NCBI RefSeq assembly: GCF_003633755.1
Contig: NZ_RBIL01000001.1
Location: 1,907,426-1,971,425, forward strand
Length of the DNA: 64,000 nucleotides
Direction of reading: 5' to 3'
DNA from: Solirubrobacter pauli
GTDB lineage: Bacteria > Actinomycetota > Thermoleophilia > Solirubrobacterales > Solirubrobacteraceae
This document shows positions 14,672 through 25,606 of the stretch, piece by piece. The notes below the pieces were generated by a model. That model was not told where the DNA came from and did no database searches. It saw nothing but the letters and a program-made list of their open reading frames with translations. Position 1 is the first letter of the stretch; each line of letters begins with the position of its first letter. Position numbers and translations under genes: made by a program.

Positions 14672-15091
14672 CGACTGGATGATCGACGTCGTCGTCTGCC
14701 CGTAGGGCGTGAAGCGGTCGATCACCTCCTCCAGGTGCTCGACGCTGCGCACGTGGACCTTCATGTAGAAGCAGTCCTCGCCGGTCACGCGGTGGCACTC
14801 GACGACCTCGATCGTGGCCTGCGCGACCTCGGCGACCTTCGGGATCTGGCGCGGTGCGGGGCGCATGCGGATGATCGCCGCGAGCGTGTAGCCGAGTGCC
14901 CGTGGGTCGACCTGCGCGTGGTAGCCGGCGAGCGTGCCGTCGCGCTCCAGGCGGGAGAGGCGCTCGGCGACCGCGGGCGGTGAGAGCCCGACGCGCCGGC
15001 CGAGCTCGGCCTGGCTGATCCGCGCGTCCAGCTGGAGCTCGGCGAGCAATCGAAGGTTCGTGGCGTCGAGCGCACCGTTCTCCGAAGGCAT
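14636..15091 (-). CDS. Lrp/AsnC-family transcriptional regulator
   Basis: 151 residues. N-terminal HTH (LDATNLRLLAELQLDARISQ, then ELGRRVGLSPPAVAERLSRL) and C-terminal RAM domain (HRVTGEDCFYMKVHVRSVEH). It probably senses an amino acid. It is divergent from the EamA exporter with 64 bases between starts; an Lrp regulator paired with an EamA exporter is a common amino-acid efflux arrangement, so the exporter is its likely target. Confidence 0.9.
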   Translation of the reverse strand: MPSENGALDATNLRLLAELQLDARISQAELGRRVGLSPPAVAERLSRLERDGTLAGYHAQVDPRALGYTLAAIIRMRPAPRQIPKVAEVAQATIEVVECHRVTGEDCFYMKVHVRSVEHLEEVIDRFTPYGQTTTSIIQSSPVLQRPLEPA

Positions 15092-15921
15092 GGTGTGCAG
15101 AATAGCTTCGATCACCCCTTCCGGTGGCAGCCTTCGCCGACGATCCTGTACGACCATGGCTGCTCGGCTCCCCTTCGTCGTCAGCGCGGTGTTCCACTAC
15201 CTCGGGCCCGCGTTCGCCGTGCTCCTGTTCGTGCGGGTGGACGTCCTGGGCGTGGCCTGGCTCCGGATCGCGGCCGCGGCCGTCGTGTTCGCGCTGTGGC
15301 GCCGGCCCTGGAGGCTGCTGCGCGACCGTGACGTGCTCGCGTGGGGAGCCGTGCTGGCGGCGATGAACTGCTGCTTCTACCTGGCGATCGACCGGCTCCC
15401 GTTGGCGACGGTGGCCGCGATCGAGTTCCTGCCGGTAATCGCGCTGGCGGCGCTGGGCGCGCGCACCCGCCGCAACGCGGCCGCGCTGGTGCTCGCGGTG
15501 CCGGGCGTCTACCTGCTCACCGGCGTGCACCTGTCGGGCGAGCCGCTCGGCGTCGTGCTGGCGCTCGCCAACGCGGTGTTGTTCGCGGCGTACATCGTGC
15601 TCGCCCACCGCGTGGCCTCACGCGGCGTCGGGGTGGACGGGTTGGCCGCGTCGATGCTGGTGGCGCTGGTGGTCGTCACGCCGGTCGCGGGGTGGGCGGC
15701 GCTGCCCGCGTTCGGCGATCCCGTCGCGCTGCTGGCCGGCATCGGCGTCGGGATCAGCTCGTCCGTGATCCCGTACGTCGCCGATCAGGTGGCGATGAAG
15801 CGCCTGAGCCGTGCGGGCTATGCGCTGATGGTGTCGCTCCTGCCCGCGACGGCGACCGTGATCGGGCTGCTCGTGCTCGCCCAGGTGCCGTCGCTGCAGG
15901 ACGCGCTCGGGATCGCGCTCG

Positions 15922-17172
<1,251 letters not shown>

Positions 17173-17278
17173 GATCGAGGCGATCCGCGCGGGTCTCATC
17201 GAGCGCGCCGCCCCCGGCCCGGGCGCCACACGAGCTAGCTCCCTTGAGCCGCCGGGAGGCGTTGAAGAACATCCGCGC

Positions 17279-17698
17279 ATGATCAGCGTGCATCGACCCA
17301 ACTTCATCCTCGGGCTGGTCTGCGGCATCACCGCGGCGACGTTCATCCCACTCGGCATCACCTTCCTGATCGTGTTCGGGACGATGGGCCTGGTCTTCTT
17401 GGCCATCGGCGTCGTCGACGCGGTGGTCGCGCTCGTCGTCTTCAGCCGCGGGCGCTCAGGAGCCGCGCGCGACGAGGCCGCGCGGATCTCGCACGGCAAC
17501 GCGCAGGTGGTGGACGCCCAGCACAGCTGGGGCACGCAGGTGGGCGCGCGCCATCCCGTCAAGCTGACGGTCGACCTCTCGGGCGCGCAGCGCACGCAAA
17601 CGCTGCTCGTCCCGGGCCACATCGACTGGCGGGCGGGCGAGACGATCGCCGTCCGGTTCGCGCCGAACGACCCCGACAACTGGGTGCCTGTGGGCTGA
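17279..17698 (+). CDS. Two-helix membrane protein with small beta domain, unknown
   Basis: 139 residues: two adjacent membrane helices (about 11-58: FILGLVCGITAATFIPLGIT and GLVFLAIGVVDAVVALVVF) then a cytoplasmic-type beta domain (VVDAQHSWGTQVGARHPVKL ... VRFAPNDPDNWVPVG) reminiscent of the DUF3592 type. GGGAGG lies about 20 bases before ATG 17279. No function is assigned. Confidence 0.65.
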   Translation: MISVHRPNFILGLVCGITAATFIPLGITFLIVFGTMGLVFLAIGVVDAVVALVVFSRGRSGAARDEAARISHGNAQVVDAQHSWGTQVGARHPVKLTVDLSGAQRTQTLLVPGHIDWRAGETIAVRFAPNDPDNWVPVG

Positions 17699-17741
17699 GA
17701 TGAGGGTTCGCTTCACGTACGCGCGGTAAGTCCTAGGGGAT

Positions 17742-18572
17742 ATGGCCAAGAGCTTGCAGATCCCTGAAATCACCCTTGCGGACGGCGAGCGCATTCCGCA
17801 GTTCGGCCTCGGCGTCTTCCAGGTGCCGCCGGCCGAGACCGTCGAGAACGTGCTGCACGCGTTCGACGTCGGCTACCGCCACATCGACACGGCGCGGGCG
17901 TACCAGAACGAGGCGCAGGTCGGACAGGCCGTGCGCGCCTCCGGCCTGAGCCGCGAAGAGGTCTACATCACCACGAAGCTGTGGAACGCGGACCAGGCCG
18001 ATCCGGTCGGCACGCTGAAGGAGAGCCTGCGGCTGCTCGAGATGGACCACGTGGACCTCTACCTGATCCACTGGCCCGCGCCCGGCAAGGGCCTCTACGT
18101 GCAGGCGTGGGAGGGCCTGGTGGAGGCGCAGAAGCAGGGGCTCGTGCGCTCGATCGGCGTCTCCAACTTCCAGGCCGAGCACCTGCGCAAGATCGTCGAC
18201 GCGACCGGCGTGACGCCGGCGGTGAACCAGATCGAGCTGCACCCGTACCTGACCCAGCAGGGCCTGCGGCGCGAGCACGCCGACCGCGGCATCGTCACCG
18301 AGGCCTGGAGCCCGCTCGCCCAGGGCGCGGTGCTCGACGACCCCGTGATCACCGAGATCGCCGCGGCGCACGACCGCACCCCGGGCCAGATCGTCCTGCG
18401 CTGGCACGTCCAGCTCGGCAACGTCGTCTTCCCGAAGTCCCTGACGCCGTCGCGGATCGAGGAGAACATCGACATCTTCGACTTCGAGCTGTCCGAGGAC
18501 GAGGTCGCACGCATCGAGGGCCTGGACCGGGGCCACCGCACCGGCCCGGACCCCGACACGTTCAACGGATAA
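17742..18572 (+). CDS. Aldo/keto reductase (2,5-DKG reductase-like)
   Basis: NADPH-dependent carbonyl reductase, 276 residues, (beta/alpha)8 fold. The catalytic tetrad is visible: Asp in YRHIDTARAYQNE (with Tyr), Lys in YITTKLWNADQ and His in YLIHWPAPGKG. The NADPH phosphate site is VVFPKSLTPSRIEENIDIFD. The substrate is unknown. It ends 8 bases before a strong palindromic terminator. Confidence 0.93.
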   Translation: MAKSLQIPEITLADGERIPQFGLGVFQVPPAETVENVLHAFDVGYRHIDTARAYQNEAQVGQAVRASGLSREEVYITTKLWNADQADPVGTLKESLRLLEMDHVDLYLIHWPAPGKGLYVQAWEGLVEAQKQGLVRSIGVSNFQAEHLRKIVDATGVTPAVNQIELHPYLTQQGLRREHADRGIVTEAWSPLAQGAVLDDPVITEIAAAHDRTPGQIVLRWHVQLGNVVFPKSLTPSRIEENIDIFDFELSEDEVARIEGLDRGHRTGPDPDTFNG

Positions 18573-18579
18573 AGAAACC

Positions 18580-18600
18580 TAAAGGGGTCTGACCCCTTTA
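18580..18600. terminator. Bidirectional palindromic terminator
   Basis: TAAAGGGGTC (18580-18589) and GACCCCTTTA (18591-18600) are perfect 10-base complements around a single T, lying in the 36-base gap between the convergent aldo/keto reductase and PKD protein genes. The A-rich side and T-rich side allow U-tract termination in both directions. It is one of only two convergent gaps in the window with such a structure. Confidence 0.7.
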
Positions 18601-18608
18601 CGACATCT

Positions 18609-21239
18609 TTAGCGTCCGACCATCCCGTTGCGGGCGACGGCGCGGACCGTCGCCTTCGCCCGCAGGCCGCGCACGACCTGGATGTCCAGGCGCGCGCGGC
18701 CGTCCACGCGGCGGACGATCCGGCGGCCGTCGCTGAGGGCGACGGTGACGACGTGCGCGGGCGCGCCGTCGCGCGTCCAGCTCACCCGCACGCGGCCGCC
18801 GTGGCGGGTCGTCTTGACGCCGCGCACCCGGCCCGGCCGCTTCGCCGCCGGCGCGCGGTAGCTCGCCACCGCGACCTGCGTGCTCGGCAGGCCGTCCTGC
18901 TCGACGATGGCGATGATGTGGCGCCGCTCGGCGCGGCCGTCCGCCGGGTCGAAGGCGAGCATGCCGCGCGCCCCCTTGGCGACGCCGAGGATCGACCCCG
19001 CGGTCCCGCCGCGCTCGGCGAACGTGATCCTCCCGCCGCCGGTGACGCGGTAGTCGAGCACGCGCCGGCCCCCGCGGCGGACGACCTTGGCGGTCACCTT
19101 CGGCGTCTCACGGCCCTCCGCGCTCTTGACCTCGATCACCGGCGAGGAGCCCGGCTCCGGCACGACCTGCCACCGGCCCGCCGACGGCCGGCCGACGAGG
19201 ATCTGCGTGGTCTTCGAGGCCGGGTCCTTGACGACGAAGAACGGGTTGCTCTGCGTGACGCCGGTGCCGGCGGGCGTCGTGAAGCGCTCGCCCTTGGGCC
19301 CGACCAGGGTGACCGTCGGTGGCGCGTCCCGCCCGACGACCGCGATCGCCGCGCCCGGCAGGCCCGACGGCAGCGTGACCGACGAGGGTCCGCCGGCCTG
19401 GGCCGCGCGCACCCGGGTCTTGTACGGGCCGAGCTCGCAGCCGCCGAAGTAGATCGTCGGGACCTCGCCCCACTTGAAGCCGATGCCCGGATGCCACGTG
19501 TCGACACCCAGGTCGATCTTCAGGCACACGGCCGCGCCCGCGTTCGAGACGACCGCACGGGCACCCGCGGCACACCAGTCGAGCACGCACGCCTCCACGC
19601 CGCCGTGGGCGTTGAACGTCGTGCCCAACAGCTCCACCGCGAGGTGGCCCTCCATCAGCGCAACGCCGGGCCAGACCCACTTGGCGCGTCCCTTGGCCTC
19701 GATGTAGCCGTCGCCGTGCAGCTCGAACGCGGCCTCGTACAGCGCAATGCCGGCGAGCTTGACCTCGCCGAACGCGCGCAGCAGCGCCGGGCGGTCGTCG
19801 AAGATCGCGAAGCCGAGGCCGGCGTCGAGGCCGATCGCGGGCACGCCGAGGACGGTCGGCCCGGCCGCGAGGCCCACCTCGCCGCAGAGCGCGAACGTCG
19901 GCACGCCGTAGTCGATCGTCTTCGGCGGCTCCGGCAGGCCGGGCGCGGGCGGGATGCTGAACGGCCCGGCGGCCGGGACCGGCTTGACGCCGATGTTGGG
20001 CACGCACTCGCTCTCCTGCGGCGTCACCTCGACGCGGAACTTGATCCGCTTCAGGAACACCGGGCCGATGATGCTCAGGCCCTGGCCGAGGAACCGGGCC
20101 TCGGCCTCGGCGTAGTCGAAGCCGCCGTCGCGGATGCCCGCGCCCGCCTTCACGCGCGCCTTGGCCGGTGACGGCAGCGTGGCGTCGGCGGCGATCTTCC
20201 AGGAGTCGTCGCCGTCGTAGTCGATCGACAGCTTGTGCAGTGCGATCGGCCCGAGCGCCGCGTCCTCCACCTCGAAGTGGAAGCCCTCGTCGGCGGCGGC
20301 CGACGCGCGGATGCCGCCGACCGTGACGCGGACGGGCTTGTCGGAGGTCGGCGCGCCGAACTGCTGCGGCATCTTGACCATGAAGCCGAGCTCCGTCCCG
20401 CCGAGGATCAGCTTCGGCGACTCGGTCAGCTTGACGATCGGCAGGCCGCCGAGGGTCGCGCCGGCGGGCAGCTCGACGCCTTCGAAGCGGCCGCCCTTGA
20501 CCAGCCACCAGATCCGGCCGCTGTCGAGCGTGATCGTCTCCCCCTGCTTGACGAACGTCGCGGTGCCGGACTTCGTGCCGGCGCCGATCTCGACGCCGCG
20601 CTTCCCGTAGTCGATGACCTTGACGAGCACCTCCTCGCCGGCCGCGGGCGTGACCGTGATGCCGTTGACGCGGACCGGCTTCGTCGAGCGGTACTGCGTG
20701 CCCTTCCCCGCGATCCGGGAGAGCTTCTCCGGGAGCAGGCAGTCGCCCTGCGCCGTGAACGAGCCGCTGCGGACGAGCGTCTCGCAGCCGATCGGGCCCT
20801 GCAGCGCCTGCGGCAGGGGCGCGGACGGTGTGGGCTCGGGCGTCGCGACCGGGGTCGGCTCGGGCGTGGTCGCCGGGGAGGGCGTCGGCGTCGCCGTGGC
20901 CGCGACGGTGAACGTCCTGGTCGCGACCTCCGTGCGCGGCGTGGGCCCGGCGATCCGCGCCTCCAGGCGCACGGTGTGCGTGCCGGCTCCGAACGCGTGC
21001 GTGACCGTCGGCTTGCGGCCGTCGTCGAACGCGCCGTCGCCGTCGAGGTCCCACTCGGTGGCGATCGGCCCGCCGCCCGGCGCGAAGCTCGTGCTGGTGA
21101 ACGTCACGGGCTCGTCCGGCGCAGGCGCCTCGGGGGTCATCGTGAACGCGGCCGTGAGCGGCGGCGGCGCCGCGCGGGCGAGCGGGGCGAGCACCAGCGC
21201 GGTCAGCGTGAGGATCAGGAGCGTGGGGAGGAATCGCAT
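18609..21239 (-). CDS. Large secreted PKD-domain protein, unknown function
   Basis: 876 residues. Signal peptide MRFLPTLLILTLTALVLAP (cleavage after ARA); one PKD domain at about 28-118 (EWDLDGDGAFDDGRKPTVTH is its hallmark); a Thr/Pro linker with TPEP repeats at about 120-150; then a long beta-rich region with many Gly and at least ten Cys, and a C-terminal fibronectin-like segment rich in Arg/Lys. It is presumably displayed on or released from the cell. No catalytic motif was seen. ATG 21239 has GGGAG about 9 bases upstream. Convergent to the aldo/keto reductase with a terminator between. Confidence 0.8.
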   Translation of the reverse strand: MRFLPTLLILTLTALVLAPLARAAPPPLTAAFTMTPEAPAPDEPVTFTSTSFAPGGGPIATEWDLDGDGAFDDGRKPTVTHAFGAGTHTVRLEARIAGPTPRTEVATRTFTVAATATPTPSPATTPEPTPVATPEPTPSAPLPQALQGPIGCETLVRSGSFTAQGDCLLPEKLSRIAGKGTQYRSTKPVRVNGITVTPAAGEEVLVKVIDYGKRGVEIGAGTKSGTATFVKQGETITLDSGRIWWLVKGGRFEGVELPAGATLGGLPIVKLTESPKLILGGTELGFMVKMPQQFGAPTSDKPVRVTVGGIRASAAADEGFHFEVEDAALGPIALHKLSIDYDGDDSWKIAADATLPSPAKARVKAGAGIRDGGFDYAEAEARFLGQGLSIIGPVFLKRIKFRVEVTPQESECVPNIGVKPVPAAGPFSIPPAPGLPEPPKTIDYGVPTFALCGEVGLAAGPTVLGVPAIGLDAGLGFAIFDDRPALLRAFGEVKLAGIALYEAAFELHGDGYIEAKGRAKWVWPGVALMEGHLAVELLGTTFNAHGGVEACVLDWCAAGARAVVSNAGAAVCLKIDLGVDTWHPGIGFKWGEVPTIYFGGCELGPYKTRVRAAQAGGPSSVTLPSGLPGAAIAVVGRDAPPTVTLVGPKGERFTTPAGTGVTQSNPFFVVKDPASKTTQILVGRPSAGRWQVVPEPGSSPVIEVKSAEGRETPKVTAKVVRRGGRRVLDYRVTGGGRITFAERGGTAGSILGVAKGARGMLAFDPADGRAERRHIIAIVEQDGLPSTQVAVASYRAPAAKRPGRVRGVKTTRHGGRVRVSWTRDGAPAHVVTVALSDGRRIVRRVDGRARLDIQVVRGLRAKATVRAVARNGMVGR

Positions 21240-21324
21240 GGCCCACAAGCTCCCGTGGGGCGACCCTGACGTCATCCGGGCCGACCCTGATCCGTGACCC
21301 GCAAATCGGGGATGATGCTCGACC

Positions 21325-24102
21325 GTGCTGCTCGGCCGGGACACAGAGCTTTCAGCGATCGCACGCGCCCTGGACGGGCTCGACGCGGGCCACGGTGGGT
21401 TCCTCGCCTTCGGCGGTGAGCCCGGCATCGGCAAGTCCGCGGTGCTCGACGTGCTCGCCGAGCAGGCGCGTGTGCGCGAGCACCGGGTGCTGCGCGGTCG
21501 CGCGACCGAGTTCGAGCGGCTGCTGCCGTTCGGCGCGCTGGTCGACGCGCTCGACCCGTTCCTGGAGGCGCTCGAGCCCGGTCGCCTGGAGCGGATGGGC
21601 GTCACCCGCAGAGACGAGCTGGCGGCCGTCTTCCCCGCGCTCGACGGGTCGCTCGACGCCGTGCCCGAGGCCTACCGCCTGCACCGCGCGCTGCGTGCCC
21701 TGCTCGACGGGATCGCCGGCTCGCGGCCGCTCGTGCTCGTCCTGGACGACCTGCAATGGGCCGACGACAGCACGCGCGAGGCGCTCTCGGCGCTCGTCCG
21801 GCGGCCACCCGCCGGGCGGGTGCTGATCGCGGTCGCGCACCGCCCGGACGCCGGCCTGGACGACCTCGGCCACCAGCTCGACCGCCACGGCCACCCACGG
21901 CTGCGGCTCGGGCCGCTGAGCGCCGACGACGCGCAGACGCTCGTCGCGGGGCGGGTGAGCGGCGCGACGCTGCGCGCCGTGCTCGAGCAGGCCGACGGCA
22001 ACCCGTTCTACCTCGAGCAGCTCGCCCGCTCCCCCGCGCGCGGGCCGCTGCCGTCGGCGGTGGCGAGCTCGATCCAAGCCGAGATCGAGCAGCTCTCCTA
22101 CCCCGCCCAGGCGCTCCTGCGGGGCGCGGCGGTGGCCGGCGAGCCCGCCGACCTGCGGCTGGCGCGCATCGCGGCCGGGCTGGACGAGCGTGCCGCGCTG
22201 GACGCCGTCGACGAGGCGCAGCGCGCGGAGCTGCTGCGGCCCGTCGAGGGCGCGGCGGCGTTCACGTTCCGGCACCCGATCGTGCGCCGCGCGGCCTACG
22301 AGTCCGCGGGGCCGGGCTGGCGCATCAACGCGCACGGCCGACTGCGCACCGCGCTGATCGAGCTCGGCGCGGACGTCACCGTCGTCGCCCAGCACGTGCG
22401 GCACGGCGCGACGCTGGGGGACGAGCAGGGGATCGCGATCCTCACGGCGGCCGCCGAGCGCGTGGTCGACCGCGCGCCCGCCGACGCCGCCGCCTGGCTC
22501 GAGGCCGCGCTCCGGCTGCTTCCGGAGCAGGCCGGGGAGCGCTTCGCGGAGTTGCAGGCGCGCCGCGGCACGGCGCTGCTGCTCGCCGGCGAGCTGGCCG
22601 CGGCGCGCGAGGCGCTGCTCGCGGCCGGCACCGACACGGCCGAGAAGTGCTGGCGGCTCGCGGAGGTCGAGCGCTGGCTCGGGCACGAGCAGGAGGCGGT
22701 GCGGCGGCTGGCACGGGCGCGCGAGCTCGCGTCCGACGACCCGCGGGTGCAGGTCAAGGTGGAGATCGAGCTCGTGCTCGTGCACGAGTGGAACCTGCGC
22801 TACGACGCCGCCCGCCGCGCCGCGCAGGCCGGCGCGGCGCGGGCCGCGAGCAGTGGCGATCCGGTCCTGATCGCCGAGGTCGAGGGCGTGATCGCCACGA
22901 CGCTCGTCCAGACCGACCCGCGCGCCGCGGCCGGGCCGTACGCGCACGCGGCGACGGCGATCGCCGGCTACGACGACCACGACTTTCCGGCGCACCCGAT
23001 GAGCCTGTGGGACCTCGGCTGGGCCGCGACGCACCTGGAGCGCTACGACGAGGCGATCGCGCACTTCGAGCGCGGGCTGCGGATCGCCCGCGCACGACGC
23101 GCGCACGGCAACGTGGCCATGTTCCTCACCGACCGGGTCGAGCCGCGGTTCCGTGCCGGGCGGCTCCGCGAGGCGCTCGAGCTGGCGGAGGAGGCCGTGG
23201 AGGCCGCGCGCGTCACCCCGAGCGTCCGCTACGAGTGGTGGGCGCTCGCGCGGCTCGGGCTGCTGCTCGGGCGCTCCGGTGACGGCCCGCGCGCCGCCGA
23301 GGTGGTGCGCGACTGCGAGCGCGCGGCCACCGGGCTCCCGCAGAGCCCGCTGGTGGACCTGTGGACGGCGCAGGCGTCCGCGACGGCCACGTTCGCGCTG
23401 GGCGACCGCTCGGCCGCGGCCGCGCGACTGCTCGCGGCCGCCGGATCGGAGCTGCAGCGCATGGCGCCGGTCGATCGCTCCCGCTCGCGGCTGGTGGTGC
23501 TCGAGGCGGCGCTGGAGCGCGGCGATCGGGACGACGCCGAGCGCTGGGCCGACGACGCGGACGCGTGGGCGCTGTTCTCGGGGCTGTCGACGGCGTCCGC
23601 GTGGGCGCTGGTCGGCCGCTCGCACCTCGCCGCGACCGGCGGCCGGCTCACCGACGCCGCGCGCACGGCCGAGGCCGCGATCGACGCCTACGCGCGCGTC
23701 GGCGCGCGGCTCGAGGCCGAGCGGGCGCGGACGCTCTACGGACGCTGGCTGGGCGAGGCGGGCGTGAAAGCCGACGCGCTCGCGGCGCTCGAGCGGGCGG
23801 AGGAGCGCCTGCACGCGCTGGGCGCCGACCAGGAGCGTGCCGTGGCCGTGCGCGAGCTGCGCAAGCTCGGTCGGCGGGCGCCGCGCCGCGACGCCGCTCC
23901 CGCCGGTGGCCGGCTAGCGGGGCTCAGCGCGCGCGAGTCGGAGGTCGCCGCGCTCGTGGCCGACGGCGCCACCAACCAGGCGGTCGCCGACGCGCTCTTC
24001 CTCAGCGTCAAGACCGTCGAGAGCCACCTGCGCAACATCTTCGCCAAGACCGGCGTGTCCAGCCGCGAGGCGCTCGCCGCGACCGTCCGCGAGCAGGGCT
24101 AG
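21325..24102 (+). CDS. LAL-type LuxR regulator with AAA/STAND ATPase
   Basis: 925 residues, the MalT-like large ATP-binding LuxR architecture. Walker A AFGGEPGIGKSAVLDV near residue 33, Walker B LVLVLDDLQWADDS near residue 140, a long TPR-like helical middle, and a C-terminal LuxR HTH (LSARESEVAALVADGATNQA, then SVKTVESHLRNIF). It is probably an inducer-gated activator; the effector and targets are not evident. GTG 21325 starts MLLGRDTEL, the family's usual beginning. The last 189 bases overlap the convergent XRE gene. Confidence 0.92.
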   Translation: MLLGRDTELSAIARALDGLDAGHGGFLAFGGEPGIGKSAVLDVLAEQARVREHRVLRGRATEFERLLPFGALVDALDPFLEALEPGRLERMGVTRRDELAAVFPALDGSLDAVPEAYRLHRALRALLDGIAGSRPLVLVLDDLQWADDSTREALSALVRRPPAGRVLIAVAHRPDAGLDDLGHQLDRHGHPRLRLGPLSADDAQTLVAGRVSGATLRAVLEQADGNPFYLEQLARSPARGPLPSAVASSIQAEIEQLSYPAQALLRGAAVAGEPADLRLARIAAGLDERAALDAVDEAQRAELLRPVEGAAAFTFRHPIVRRAAYESAGPGWRINAHGRLRTALIELGADVTVVAQHVRHGATLGDEQGIAILTAAAERVVDRAPADAAAWLEAALRLLPEQAGERFAELQARRGTALLLAGELAAAREALLAAGTDTAEKCWRLAEVERWLGHEQEAVRRLARARELASDDPRVQVKVEIELVLVHEWNLRYDAARRAAQAGAARAASSGDPVLIAEVEGVIATTLVQTDPRAAAGPYAHAATAIAGYDDHDFPAHPMSLWDLGWAATHLERYDEAIAHFERGLRIARARRAHGNVAMFLTDRVEPRFRAGRLREALELAEEAVEAARVTPSVRYEWWALARLGLLLGRSGDGPRAAEVVRDCERAATGLPQSPLVDLWTAQASATATFALGDRSAAAARLLAAAGSELQRMAPVDRSRSRLVVLEAALERGDRDDAERWADDADAWALFSGLSTASAWALVGRSHLAATGGRLTDAARTAEAAIDAYARVGARLEAERARTLYGRWLGEAGVKADALAALERAEERLHALGADQERAVAVRELRKLGRRAPRRDAAPAGGRLAGLSARESEVAALVADGATNQAVADALFLSVKTVESHLRNIFAKTGVSSREALAATVREQG

Positions 24103-24858
24103 GGCCTCGGCGTCGGGCGTTCCCGGCGCGGCGCTGTAGACCACGAGCCGCAGGTCGGAGCCCTCGACGCGCAGGACGTCGCACTCCAGCGTCAGCCGGC
24201 CGACCCGCGGGTGGTCGATCAGCTTCGTCGCCGACGCGTGCACCGCGGCGGGGCGCTCCTCCCACAGCTGCGCGAAGTGCGGGCTCCGCCCGCGCAGCTC
24301 GTCGACGATCGCGTGCAGGCGCTCGTCGGCCGGGAACTGGGCGAGCGCGGCGTGCAGGTCGGACACGATCGTCGCGCTCATCGCCTCGCGCTGCTCGGGC
24401 GTGTGGCAGATGTACGTGCCGGGGCCGACGAAGTGCGAGCGTGCGATGTTCCCGCGCACCGGGCCGATCAGCGCCGCGCCGCGCTCGTTCTTGGCGACGA
24501 CCTCCCAGGCGGGGTCGTAGACCATCACGGGCAGGTCGGCGAAGCGGTCGAGCAGGCGCTGGGCGGCGGGCGTGATCGTGCGGCTGAAGCGCTGCTCGGC
24601 GGGCGGCGCATGGCCCGCGAGCCGGTACAGCAGCTCGGTCTCCTCCGGGCGCAGCTCGAGCGCACGCGCGAGCGCGCCGCACACGAGCGGCGAGGGATGG
24701 CTGGCGTGGCCCTGCTCGAGCCGCGTGAGGTAGCCGACCGACACGTCCGCCCGCGCGGCGATCTCGTCGCGACGCAGGCCGGGCGCGCGCCGCCGGCCGG
24801 GATCCGCGGGCTGAAGCCGGTCGCGCCAGCTGCGCAGGTGGGCGGCGAGGTCCGTCAC
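23914..24858 (-). CDS. XRE regulator with MmyB-type ligand-binding domain
   Basis: 314 residues. HTH at about 20-80 (GLRRDEIAARADVSVGYLTR, then LEQGHASHPSP) and an MmyB-like PAS ligand domain at about 105-250 (PVMVYDPAWEVVAKNERGAA, RSPHFAQLWEER, DLRLVVYSAAPGTP). Relatives end soon after the last motif; here about 60 extra residues run antisense through the LuxR HTH. GTG 24858 has TACCTT (24871-24866) 7 bases upstream. It is divergent from the SDR gene, its likely target, a very common pairing. Confidence 0.87.
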   Translation of the reverse strand: MTDLAAHLRSWRDRLQPADPGRRRAPGLRRDEIAARADVSVGYLTRLEQGHASHPSPLVCGALARALELRPEETELLYRLAGHAPPAEQRFSRTITPAAQRLLDRFADLPVMVYDPAWEVVAKNERGAALIGPVRGNIARSHFVGPGTYICHTPEQREAMSATIVSDLHAALAQFPADERLHAIVDELRGRSPHFAQLWEERPAAVHASATKLIDHPRVGRLTLECDVLRVEGSDLRLVVYSAAPGTPDAEALALLADGRGERLAAGHAGLGEDVAQVALDGLDAEEERVGDRLVGGAVGHERGDLRLARAEPR

Positions 24859-24921
24859 CGCACCCAAGGTATCCCTTTCAGGGGCATGGTCTTTCCGTCT
24901 CGGCGCGCCCAAGCTGGTGCC

Positions 24922-25605
24922 ATGTCGACGATCTTGATCACCGGAGCCAACCGCAGCCTCGGCTATGAAGCCGCCCGCCGCCTGATCGAAGCGGGCCACG
25001 ACGTGTGGATCGGCGCGCGCTCCGTCGAGCGCGGCCAGGAGGCGGCGGAGGCGCTCGGCGCGCGCTTCGTCCAGCTGGACGTGACCGACGACGCGTCGGT
25101 CGCCGCGGCCGCCGAGACCGTGGGAGCCCTCGACGTGCTCGTCAACAACGCGGGCATCGCGGGCGAGTTCAAGCCGGTGGCCGAGACGACCGTCGACGAC
25201 GTGCGGCCGGTGTTCGAGGTCAACGTCTTCGCCCCCTTGCGCGTCTTCCAGGCGTTCCTCCCGGCGCTCGAGCGGTCGGCGAACCCGGTCGTCGTCAACG
25301 TGTCCAGCGGGATGGGCTCGCTCGCGCGGACCACCGAGCCCGGCACCGACGAGAACGGCTTCACCAACGTGCACTACTCGCCCTCCAAGGCGGCCCTGAA
25401 CATGCTCACGAGCCAGCTCGCACGCAGCTACCCGGGCATCCGCATCAACGCCGCCGACCCGGGCTACACCGCGACCGACTTCAACCACCACTCCGGCCAC
25501 CAGACCGTCGAGGAGGGCACGGACGTGATCGTCGAGCTGGCCCAGATCGGCCCGGACGGCCCGACCGGCGAGCTCCGCGACCGCCACGGCGTCGTGCCGT
25601 GGTGA
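24922..25605 (+). CDS. Short-chain dehydrogenase/reductase
   Basis: 227 residues, classical SDR. The cofactor loop is ITGANRSLGYEAARRL, NNAGIAG follows at about residue 75, the catalytic Ser lies in VNVSSGMGSLA and the YxxxK in HYSPSKAALNML. It is an NAD(P)-dependent oxidoreductase of unknown substrate; SDR genes next to MmyB-type regulators are usually induced by a small electrophile or ligand. It ends 1 base before the convergent ABC permease gene. Confidence 0.92.
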   Translation: MSTILITGANRSLGYEAARRLIEAGHDVWIGARSVERGQEAAEALGARFVQLDVTDDASVAAAAETVGALDVLVNNAGIAGEFKPVAETTVDDVRPVFEVNVFAPLRVFQAFLPALERSANPVVVNVSSGMGSLARTTEPGTDENGFTNVHYSPSKAALNMLTSQLARSYPGIRINAADPGYTATDFNHHSGHQTVEEGTDVIVELAQIGPDGPTGELRDRHGVVPW

Positions 25606-25606
25606 G

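Noticed and set aside
20820-20890. Repeated TPEP units in the PKD protein
   Set aside because: A short Thr/Pro linker, not a DNA repeat element or CRISPR.
21352-23814. Minus-strand 820-codon frame antisense to the LuxR regulator
   Set aside because: Low-complexity Arg/Gly/Ala sequence and opposite a gene with clear Walker and HTH motifs.
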